DNA of 9,269 nt from an uncultured Collinsella sp. (GTDB lineage Bacteria > Actinomycetota > Coriobacteriia > Coriobacteriales > Coriobacteriaceae). Location: NCBI GenBank assembly GCA_958419975.1, contig CATZIG010000063.1:1-9269 (forward strand), in the 5' to 3' direction. Shown here piece by piece: positions 1 to 5,627 of this stretch (its first letter is position 1; the number at the start of each line of letters is the position of its first letter). The notes under the pieces were generated by a model. It saw only the letters and a program-made list of their open reading frames with translations. It searched no databases and was not told where the DNA came from. Made by a program: the position numbers and the translations under genes.

Positions 1-1
1 A

Positions 2-871
2 AAGTCAGATTACCTCAAGCACATTGGCATCATCGCATCCGACTTTGTTGATGCGGCGCTGGCCCGGAGCATCTATCAGCGCAATTACGATACGGAGCAC
101 AAGCAGACGGCTTCGTACTATCTCCCGTACTATCTCCCGACCCGCATGCGCATGACGTACGGCGACTCGCTGAGCGATGCCTCATTCCAGGATGGCAAGA
201 CCGTTGGCGAGGGCCGTTTCCGCCTCGTTAACAGCAGCAACGTACTCAACGTGGCCGCTTCTGGCAGCGCGTTTGCCATCGAATACGTGGATGTCGACGC
301 CCTGGGCAATGAGACCGCTACAGGACTGCAGGGCTTCGTGCCCATCGATATCGATCCGCTCGCGCTGACGCCCCATTTTGAGGGACTCGAAGGCCTTAAG
401 GCCGGCGAAGACGTGCGCGCCAAGATTGCGGCATCACTCGAGGGCAAGCTCGAAACCGACGCCTGCACCGCCCAGCTCGAGTTTGTGCACGACGCGGACG
501 GCGCTCCGGGCACGGCAATGGCCGAGGGCGAGGCATTTGCCGCGGGGACGTATTGGGTGCGTGCGAAAGGTCTGTTGGGCGACGCGGCGCAAAACTACAC
601 GCTCGCCAGCGATGGAGCCGCAAGCTTTACCGTAGCGGCCTCGGGCAGTGCAGGCGGCACCGGCACCGACGGTGGCACGGGTTCCAACGCAGGCAGCGCT
701 GATAAGAACGGTAAGGGCAACAAGGGCAAGAACTCGACCGGAAACCTCGCCGACACGGGCGACGGCTCTGGCGTTGCCGCCGGGCTCGCTGCCGCCGCCG
801 TGGCGACAACGGTCGCCGGCGCGGCGATGCTTGCCAATGACCGCGAAAACGTTGGGGACGACAGCGAATAG
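2..871 (+). CDS. Sortase-anchored surface protein, C-terminal part (5' end outside window)
   Basis: The frame is open from the left edge of the window to TAG at 869-871, giving 289 residues of a longer protein. The first internal ATG (146) lies inside this continuous frame and has no reason to be the start. Visible order: an unrecognised region (residues 1-124) that includes a tandem YYLP-YYLP; a segment at about 125-213 with the strand-rich, TYWVRAKG...YTLAS look of an Ig-like/MBG-type repeat; a Gly/Ser/Thr/Lys-rich low-complexity spacer (214-248); LADTG at 249-253; then an Ala/Val-rich hydrophobic stretch (about 257-278) and a short tail. This is the usual layout of a cell-wall sorting signal, so the protein is probably secreted and linked to peptidoglycan by sortase. 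LADTG departs from LPxTG, and the tail is mostly acidic with one Arg, which is atypical. The ligand or role cannot be read from this fragment. Confidence 0.8.
   Translation, partial: KSDYLKHIGIIASDFVDAALARSIYQRNYDTEHKQTASYYLPYYLPTRMRMTYGDSLSDASFQDGKTVGEGRFRLVNSSNVLNVAASGSAFAIEYVDVDALGNETATGLQGFVPIDIDPLALTPHFEGLEGLKAGEDVRAKIAASLEGKLETDACTAQLEFVHDADGAPGTAMAEGEAFAAGTYWVRAKGLLGDAAQNYTLASDGAASFTVAASGSAGGTGTDGGTGSNAGSADKNGKGNKGKNSTGNLADTGDGSGVAAGLAAAAVATTVAGAAMLANDRENVGDDSE
116..139 (+). repeat. Perfect 12-bp tandem duplication in the surface-protein gene
   Basis: Two exact adjacent copies of TACTATCTCCCG (116-127 and 128-139) lie in frame and encode YYLP twice. The length is a multiple of three, so the reading frame is kept. 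The perfect identity suggests a recent slippage duplication. Confidence 0.85.
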
Positions 872-907
872 GCAAGCCCGCCTTTTAGACACATCGACTC
901 AATTGGG

Positions 908-941
908 GGGGCGCAGAATACCGTTCTGCGCCCCGATTTTT
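908..941 (+). terminator. Rho-independent terminator of the surface-protein gene
   Basis: A perfect 11-bp GC-rich stem (908-918 with 924-934) closes a 5-nt loop TACCG and is followed by GATTTTT (935-941). It begins 37 bp after the stop codon of the surface protein. Read on the - strand there is no T tract after the stem, so it would serve the convergent PH-like gene poorly. Confidence 0.85.
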
Positions 942-966
942 ACCTTAGCCCGAACACCGTTATCGG

Positions 967-1236
967 CTACATCACCATGTTCAGCGCATTCACGAACTCC
1001 TGAGCTTGGGAGCGGCTGCTCAGACTAAAGACACAGGCAGTCAACAGCCTGTTACGTAGGAAAACGTCGCGGCCCTTGATCCTGCTGACCCCCGTAATGT
1101 CCTTAAGATAAACAATCTCGGTGTGCTTGCCACCAAAAGTGCCCTTCTTGAGCACCTCGATGCGGTTAAGGTAGATCTTGACGTCTTTAAACCTACCCGA
1201 ACCTTTGTCCTGGAACAGCAGCGTGTTGTTGTCCAT
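967..1236 (-). CDS. Small PH-like domain protein, 89 aa
   Basis: I start this at ATG 1236 rather than the upstream in-frame GTG at 1281. A GGGAG Shine-Dalgarno (1245-1249) lies 8 nt before ATG, and the folded domain appears to begin right after it. The 89 residues show alternating strands (LLFQD, DVKIYLNRIEVL, TEIVYLKDITGVSRI, TACVFSLSS) and a final helix (QAQEFVNALNMV). This is the pattern of short bacterial PH/YokE-like domains, whose strands form a barrel capped by a C-terminal helix. There is no signal peptide or membrane segment, so it is probably cytoplasmic. Such domains often bind other proteins or membranes, but no partner gene is visible here. It is convergent with the surface-protein gene and divergent from the nuclease gene. 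The gene looks real; the fold call is moderate and the function unknown. Confidence 0.65.
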   Translation of the reverse strand: MDNNTLLFQDKGSGRFKDVKIYLNRIEVLKKGTFGGKHTEIVYLKDITGVSRIKGRDVFLRNRLLTACVFSLSSRSQAQEFVNALNMVM

Positions 1237-1244
1237 ACACGTCA

Positions 1245-1249
1245 CTCCC
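1245..1249 (-). promoter_or_regulatory. Shine-Dalgarno deciding the PH-like gene start
   Basis: On the - strand this reads GGGAG, 8 nt before ATG at 1236. The longer GTG start at 1281 has only a weak GGTGA-like site. Confidence 0.6.
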
Positions 1250-1403
1250 GTGGGGCTCGCTAAAACTGTCTCTATGGCCACATTTTAGTCACCGCAAGGC
1301 CCCATGCGATGATGTCAGACAGCACAGCAATTCGTGTCCGCGCGAGGCTTTAAACTAAATTCGATAAAGATGCATTCCACAAGAGGAAAGCGGGGCGACA
1401 GTG

Positions 1404-2453
1404 ATGGGCGAACTGGTAAACCGTGGAGAATCGGCAATCGTGCCCGAAGGTTTTTACAAGCAGGTCTCCTCGATTCTCAACGCCGCTCGCGACAAGGCCT
1501 ATACCGCTGTTAACTTTGCGATGGTTGAGGCATATTGGGAGATCGGCAAGAGTATTGTTGATGAACAGGGCGGAGAGGAGCGCGCCAAGTATGGCGATGC
1601 ACTGATCGACGAACTTGCCGTTAGATTGACTAAGGATTTTGGCAGAGGCTTCAACGCCAGAAGCTTAAGATACATGCGTCAGTTTTATCTTGCGTTCCCA
1701 ATCCGGAACGCGCTGCGTTCCGAATTGAATTGGACACATTACCGCAGGTTATCGCGTATAACCGACCCTGATGCTCGAACATGGTACATGAACGAATGTG
1801 CCGATTCTCGCTGGAGCACGCGTCAGCTCGAACGCCAGATCAACACCATGTTCCGCGAGCGCCTACTTGCCAGCAAAGACAAAGAGGCCGTCACCCAGGA
1901 AATCCAAAAGAGCGCCCCGACCCATCGTCCCGAGGATATCATCCGCGACCCATATGTACTGGAGTTTTTAGGTTTCTCGGACGATGCTGCGTTTCGCGAG
2001 AGCGATCTAGAGCAGGCGCTCATCACGCATCTTCAGAAGTTCCTGCTGGAGCTTGGCCGTGGCTTCGCTTTCGAGGCGCGCCAAAAGCGCATCACCTTTG
2101 ATGGGCGCCATTTCTATATTGACCTTGTTTTTTACAACTATCTGATGCGCTGCTTCGTGCTCATCGACCTTAAGACGGACGATCTTACGCATCAGGACCT
2201 GGGCCAGATGCAAATGTATGTGAACTACTACACGCGCGAGCTCATGAACGAAGGCGACAATCCGCCCATAGGCATCGTGCTCTGCGCGGACAAAAGCGAT
2301 TCGATCGTCGAGTACACGCTGCCCGAAGACAACGACCAAGTGTTTGCCGCCAAATACCTGCCGTATCTTCCAAGCAAGGAAGAGCTGGCGCGCGAGCTGA
2401 GTGCCGAGTACCGCGCCATCAACGAAGCGACTAATGGCGAAACGCAAGGGTAG
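1404..2453 (+). CDS. DUF1016/YhcG-type PD-(D/E)XK nuclease domain protein
   Basis: The protein has 349 residues from ATG 1404, placed 8 nt after GGGG at 1392-1395; a GTG at 1401 is an alternative start adding one residue. The N-terminal part (about 15-170) carries the DUF1016 N-domain pattern: MVEAYWEIGKSI, then ARSLRYMRQFY, LNWTHYRRL and WSTRQLERQI, usually read as a helical DNA- or protein-binding region. The C-terminal part is a PD-(D/E)XK-like nuclease: Glu203 in DLEQALI, Asp240 in FYIDLVFYN, and Asp255-x-Lys257 in VLIDLK, followed by a helix with QMQMYVNYY. All expected acidic residues and the Lys are present, so it looks catalytically intact. Relatives are found alone or beside type I restriction loci, and in mobile regions. 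Here there is no methylase or partner. The first third (about 1500-1780) is clearly more AT-rich than neighbouring genes, which hints at transfer. The family call is strong; the biological role is unresolved. Confidence 0.88.
   Translation: MGELVNRGESAIVPEGFYKQVSSILNAARDKAYTAVNFAMVEAYWEIGKSIVDEQGGEERAKYGDALIDELAVRLTKDFGRGFNARSLRYMRQFYLAFPIRNALRSELNWTHYRRLSRITDPDARTWYMNECADSRWSTRQLERQINTMFRERLLASKDKEAVTQEIQKSAPTHRPEDIIRDPYVLEFLGFSDDAAFRESDLEQALITHLQKFLLELGRGFAFEARQKRITFDGRHFYIDLVFYNYLMRCFVLIDLKTDDLTHQDLGQMQMYVNYYTRELMNEGDNPPIGIVLCADKSDSIVEYTLPEDNDQVFAAKYLPYLPSKEELARELSAEYRAINEATNGETQG
1692..1722. repeat. Competing inverted repeats inside the nuclease gene
   Basis: GGAACGC (1705-1711) can pair with GCGTTCC on its left (1692-1698, 6-nt loop) or on its right (1715-1721). 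The right-hand stem is 8 bp with a 3-nt loop (1704-1711 with 1715-1722). The stretch codes for a conserved part of the DUF1016 N-domain, so the symmetry may be incidental. Confidence 0.6.
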
Positions 2454-2477
2454 CAGCACGTTGCGACCGAAACCATC

Positions 2478-2515
2478 GCAGCCGTCGCAGGCGCACTCGC
2501 GGTTGCGACGGCTGC
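2478..2515. repeat. 12-bp inverted repeat downstream of the nuclease gene
   Basis: GCAGCCGTCGCA (2478-2489) and its exact complement TGCGACGGCTGC (2504-2515) flank a 14-nt GC-rich spacer, beginning 24 bp after the nuclease stop. No T tract follows on the + strand, so it is not a standard terminator. It could be a transcript-end structure, a REP-like element or a protein-binding palindrome. Confidence 0.65.
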
Positions 2516-2518
2516 TAC

Positions 2519-2608
2519 GAAACAATACCGGTCATGGACGCCGGCAACGACATTCTAGCCGTGGCTGGCGAGCGTGACCTGACAGGCAAAGACGCGGCCT
2601 TCGTCTGA
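2519..2608 (+). pseudogene. Possible relic: readable C-terminal stub ending before a terminator
   Basis: A frame reads ETIPVMDAGNDILAVAGERD and then LTGKDAAFV to TGA at 2606-2608. The composition is protein-like, and a strong terminator begins 25 bp later, the normal spacing for a gene end. The ATG at 2534 has no Shine-Dalgarno. Upstream the frame turns into an Arg-rich, non-protein-like translation through the inverted repeat. This could be the surviving 3' end of a lost gene. I do not recognise the family, and chance is a real alternative. Confidence 0.25.
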
Positions 2609-2632
2609 TGTGGGTTCATTGGCTGCCACAGA

Positions 2633-2658
2633 AAAGGGCCGGTTGCAGCCGGCCCTTT
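2633..2658. terminator. Bidirectional-looking rho-independent terminator
   Basis: A perfect 10-bp stem (AAAGGGCCGG at 2633-2642 with CCGGCCCTTT at 2649-2658) encloses the 6-nt loop TTGCAG. The A-rich left arm and T-rich right arm allow function on either strand. It most likely ends transcription from the nuclease gene or from a lost gene between them. Confidence 0.7.
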
Positions 2659-2877
2659 AGACGATAGCGCCTGCGTTGCCCGCGCTTCCAAAGTTGACCG
2701 ACTGAGGAGCGGGTTCCGCCGCACACCCTGATTTTACCCAGTGAGGCAGCTCTTTTGCAGTCGATGCACTGTTTATTTACATCTGGCACCCTCAAACAAT
2801 CAGACGGCAGCCCGCACTCCTGAGAGCCGCCCCATACCCCCGGCCATCACGTTACGGTGCCAACCGGCACCGCTCCC
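2659..2877. other. Non-coding gap with no recognised gene
   Basis: I see no supported reading frame, tRNA or repeat family here. Its only structure is a small hairpin just downstream of the zinc-ribbon gene (listed separately). A loose promoter-like pair, TTGCAG (2755-2760) and TACATC 17 nt later, would point rightward into the antisense side of that gene, but it is too weak to call. Confidence 0.5.
2855..2872 (-). terminator. Weak hairpin after the zinc-ribbon gene
   Basis: A perfect 7-bp stem (CGGTGCC 2855-2861 with GGCACCG 2866-2872) has a 4-nt loop and sits 5 bp beyond the stop codon of the - strand gene. No T tract follows, so at best it is an imperfect terminator or a 3'-end stabilising structure. 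Confidence 0.35.
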
Positions 2878-4215
2878 CTACTTCCCAAATAGCGCACCCA
2901 GCAGGCCGCGACGTTTGGGCTTCTCCTCTCGGTAGGAACCCTCGACGGCGGCTGCAACCTGGCGCGGTTGCTCGCCGCCTCCACGGCGCACGATCTGGTA
3001 CAGGAACGGCGATTTAACGTATTTGACCTCGACGGGCGTGGCGTGCACGGTGCTCTCACCGGACAGATGCAGGCTCGGGCTGAGCGGCGCCACAATATGC
3101 GTCTCGCGCTTGTCGCTAAACACCACCGCGGCCGCGCGGCCCGTCTGGCCGTTTACGGCGATGCGCACCTGCTCGCCGTCGCGGCTATCCGTTGCCGGAC
3201 GGTCGACAAAGTACACCGGCACCATAACTAGGCCGTCCTTGTGCTTGCGGGCCTTGCGCGCCCAGGTGCGGATGCTCTTTTTATTGAGCCCCAGTACAGC
3301 CTCGGCGTCGTTGCCCGCAACGTCGAGCGCCAGCTTATCAATGACCACCTGGTCCTTGGTAGACGCATCGACGGAGACGACGCGAAAGTCGCCTTCCTGC
3401 ATGGCGGGATCGAACGGACCGACCTTGGCAAAGTCCCACGGCTCCAAAATGCCCAGGAGGCGAACGTCCAGGTAGTTTGCCCTGGGATACGCCCAGTCGA
3501 GCACCTCGTAGTACACCAGGGTCTCCTTGTTCAGGCCCTTGACCGGGAAGGACGCCATCATGCGCAGGTCCGCCAGCGCCATGGGGAAATAGAAGAGCAT
3601 CATGTCGTTTTGGATCGCATCTTCCACGTCGTGCCCGGCAAAGGCGTCGGGGTACTGGCGCACCAGCTGCAGTGCGTTGGCACGTGCCTGCTGCGGCGAG
3701 ATTTCGCAGGGAATGCCCTGCTCCGGCACATACTCTGCACCCACGCCCATGGTCAGACGCTTGCTGAAGGTACCGGGCTTGAGCAGGTCGGCAATGCCGA
3801 TCTTGTTGCCGCAGGACGGGCACTCAAACACACGCTGCGTTGACTCGCCCTCAAAGGACGCTCCGCAGAAGGGGCAAGGAATGCTCACATGCGTAGCCTC
3901 TTGGAACTCTTGCGCCGTGCCGCGATCCTCCCACAGCAGATGTTCCAGGACCGACTGATTGCGCCAGTGCGAATTGAAGAAATACCAGTCCGGGTCCTCC
4001 GGGCGCTCGAGTTGCGACACATGCGTGAGCTTGAGCAGTCCATCCACCACCGTCAACGGCGTATGGCGAATGCCCAAAGCGCTCTTGGGCTCTCCGGCGT
4101 CCGCCTGCCACGGAATGACCGCACCGCAATAAGCGCACTCAAAGCTGCGCTTAGCTTGGTGTGTGTACATAGGGCCGCCGCAGTTTTGACATTTAATGGC
4201 AAACATCTCGTCCAT
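2878..4215 (-). CDS. Double zinc-ribbon protein of unknown function, 445 aa
   Basis: The start is ATG 4215, 8 nt after a near-perfect AAAGGAGG; an upstream in-frame ATG at 4266 lacks such a site. Two similar four-Cys zinc ribbons are visible: C9-x2-C12 with C27-x2-C30, and C114-x2-C117 with C132-x2-C135. Both have the same inner pattern (FEC-x2-CG), suggesting an old duplication. Between them is an aromatic-rich segment (DPDWYFFNSHWR). The remaining 300 residues are mixed alpha/beta with no motif I recognise. There is no signal peptide or membrane span; the tail is basic then hydrophobic (KRRGLLGALFGK), perhaps an amphipathic helix. Zinc ribbons of this kind are often labelled TFIIB-type, but nothing here shows a transcription role. 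It is divergent from the CDF transporter, which makes a metal link tempting but unproven. Confidence 0.8.
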   Translation of the reverse strand: MDEMFAIKCQNCGGPMYTHQAKRSFECAYCGAVIPWQADAGEPKSALGIRHTPLTVVDGLLKLTHVSQLERPEDPDWYFFNSHWRNQSVLEHLLWEDRGTAQEFQEATHVSIPCPFCGASFEGESTQRVFECPSCGNKIGIADLLKPGTFSKRLTMGVGAEYVPEQGIPCEISPQQARANALQLVRQYPDAFAGHDVEDAIQNDMMLFYFPMALADLRMMASFPVKGLNKETLVYYEVLDWAYPRANYLDVRLLGILEPWDFAKVGPFDPAMQEGDFRVVSVDASTKDQVVIDKLALDVAGNDAEAVLGLNKKSIRTWARKARKHKDGLVMVPVYFVDRPATDSRDGEQVRIAVNGQTGRAAAVVFSDKRETHIVAPLSPSLHLSGESTVHATPVEVKYVKSPFLYQIVRRGGGEQPRQVAAAVEGSYREEKPKRRGLLGALFGK

Positions 4216-4223
4216 GGAAACGT

Positions 4224-4231
4224 CCTCCTTT
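4224..4231 (-). promoter_or_regulatory. Strong Shine-Dalgarno fixing the zinc-ribbon gene start
   Basis: The - strand reads AAAGGAGG, 8 nt before ATG 4215. This is the best ribosome-binding site in the window and rules out the 17-residue longer start. Confidence 0.85.
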
Positions 4232-4271
4232 GCACAGGGGCTGTCGGCATTAAGTATGTCGATCAAACAGG

Positions 4272-4291
4272 CACATGCCCATACCCATGTG
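4272..4291. promoter_or_regulatory. Palindrome in the divergent zinc-ribbon/CDF intergenic region
   Basis: CACATG (4272-4277) and CATGTG (4286-4291) form a perfect 6-bp inverted repeat with an 8-nt C-rich spacer. It lies between two divergent genes, where an operator shared by both would be expected. The size is modest and no known regulator box is recognised. Confidence 0.3.
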
Positions 4292-4420
4292 GCCCAAAAT
4301 GGACCACCCAGGCAGACGAGAAGGCTCGCTCGTTAGCACCGGCAGACTATTGCTGCATTTTCTGAGCATCGGTGCACGGCGCCCCCGCGCGAGCTACACT
4401 ATCCCCTTAAACATGATTGT

Positions 4421-4425
4421 GAGGA
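4421..4425 (+). promoter_or_regulatory. Shine-Dalgarno deciding the CDF transporter start
   Basis: GAGGA lies 8 nt before ATG 4434. The earlier in-frame ATGs at 4275 and 4413 have no comparable site, and their extra residues look non-native. Confidence 0.65.
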
Positions 4426-4433
4426 CGACCGCT

Positions 4434-5615
4434 ATGCTATTTGTAAATCGGCTGGTACATACGCTTGTTCCCGGCAGCGAGGACGAGCCGGTCGATGCAT
4501 CTTGCCGCACCAACGCGGGTTTTACCGCAAGCCTCATCTGCATTGGACTCAACATCACCCTGTGCCTGGCCAAGGGCATCGCGGGCCTGCTCGCCGGCTC
4601 CGTCTCCCTCATCGCCGACGCTTTCAACAACCTCTCCGATGCCTCGAGCAACATCGTGAGCCTGCTCGGGTTCCGCCTTGCCAGCCGCCCGGCAGACGAA
4701 GGCCACCCCTATGGTCACGGCCGCTATGAGTACCTAGCCGGCCTGTTCGTCGCCGTCCTGGTTTGCGCCGTCGGCATCAACCTGATCCTCGAGTCGGTCA
4801 CCAAGATCATCAAGCCTTCCCCCACCGCTTACACGTTCATTTCCCTTGCGGCACTGGCTACGTCCATGCTCGTAAAGCTCTGGATGGCCGCGTTCAACCG
4901 CACGCTGGGTAACCGCATCGATTCCGAAACGCTCATCGCCACGGCGCAGGACTCCAAAAACGACGTCATCACCTCGGGCTCGGTCTTGGTGGCGGCGCTT
5001 ATTTCGCAGACGACCGGCTTTGACCTCGATGGCTGGGCAGGCCTGGGTGTGGGCATCTTCATCTGCATCAGCGGCATGGGCCTAGTGCGCGACGCCATCA
5101 GCCCATTGCTGGGGCAAGCGCCCGACCCCAAGCTCGTCCAGGCAATCCGCGATAAGATCATGTCCTATCCGCAGGTCTTGGGCACACACGACCTGATGGT
5201 GCACGACTACGGCCCCGGTCGTCAGTTTGCCAGCGCCCACGTGGAGATGCCCGGCGAGGGCGACGCATTTGAGCACCACGAGATTTTGGACACCATCGAG
5301 CACGACATCAAGCGCCAAATGGGCATCGATATCACGCTGCACTGCGACCCCATCGCCACCACCAGCGACGACCTGCGCAGCTGGGTCAAGCGCGGCGTCA
5401 TGCAGATCGATCCCGCGCTCTCCATCCACGACCTGCACGAGCACGACGGGTTCGTTTCGTTTGACCTGGTGCGTCCCGACGGCTTTGACATATCCGACGA
5501 GGAGCTGCTGGAGCTCGTCACGCGCATCGTGCACGAGCGCCGACCCGATGCCTCATGCGTCGTCACGTTTGATTCGGGCTTTAGCTCGCCCGAGCGTCCG
5601 GCCGAGCAGTTGTAG
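4434..5615 (+). CDS. Cation diffusion facilitator (CDF) transporter, probably Mn2+ exporter type
   Basis: The 393 residues from ATG 4434 match the CDF family: about six transmembrane helices (roughly residues 30-225), SVSLIADAFNNLSDASSN in helix 2, HPYGHGRYEY after it, and AQDSKNDVITS in helix 5. The transport-site residues read Asn65-x3-Asp69 and Asp173-x3-Asp177, an N-D-D-D set. In the family literature this set goes with manganese exporters of the MntE kind, whereas zinc exporters use His or Asp at the corresponding places. CDF proteins are proton antiporters in the cytoplasmic membrane that expel divalent metal. A cytoplasmic C-terminal domain (about 225-306) is followed by a second similar segment (about 313-382). 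A TACACT at 4395-4400 could be a -10 box, but no good -35 is visible. The stop lies only 12 bp from the convergent neighbour's stop. Family call near certain; metal inferred. Confidence 0.92.
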   Translation: MLFVNRLVHTLVPGSEDEPVDASCRTNAGFTASLICIGLNITLCLAKGIAGLLAGSVSLIADAFNNLSDASSNIVSLLGFRLASRPADEGHPYGHGRYEYLAGLFVAVLVCAVGINLILESVTKIIKPSPTAYTFISLAALATSMLVKLWMAAFNRTLGNRIDSETLIATAQDSKNDVITSGSVLVAALISQTTGFDLDGWAGLGVGIFICISGMGLVRDAISPLLGQAPDPKLVQAIRDKIMSYPQVLGTHDLMVHDYGPGRQFASAHVEMPGEGDAFEHHEILDTIEHDIKRQMGIDITLHCDPIATTSDDLRSWVKRGVMQIDPALSIHDLHEHDGFVSFDLVRPDGFDISDEELLELVTRIVHERRPDASCVVTFDSGFSSPERPAEQL

Positions 5616-5627
5616 CCTGCTTAACAG

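Noticed and set aside
2007..2525. A 172-codon open frame antisense to the nuclease gene
   Set aside because: It overlaps the catalytic core of the nuclease on the other strand and has no recognisable domain.
2515..2724. A 69-codon - strand frame across the terminator hairpin
   Set aside because: It runs through a strong hairpin, has low-complexity Ser/Arg/Pro content and no ribosome site.
2659..2877. tRNA or small RNA gene in the gap
   Set aside because: A GGTTC-like stretch near 2713 lacks the paired arms of a tRNA, and no promoter-terminator pair frames an RNA.
3241..3843. A 200-codon open frame antisense to the zinc-ribbon gene
   Set aside because: It is a shadow of the real - strand gene, which has intact Cys motifs and a strong Shine-Dalgarno.
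4275..4433. Longer start for the CDF transporter
   Set aside because: The added residues are not family-like and the upstream ATGs lack a Shine-Dalgarno, whereas ATG 4434 has GAGGA at 8 nt.
4216..4433. yybP-ykoY manganese riboswitch upstream of the CDF gene
   Set aside because: I could not find the conserved paired loops of that riboswitch; only a 6-bp palindrome is present.
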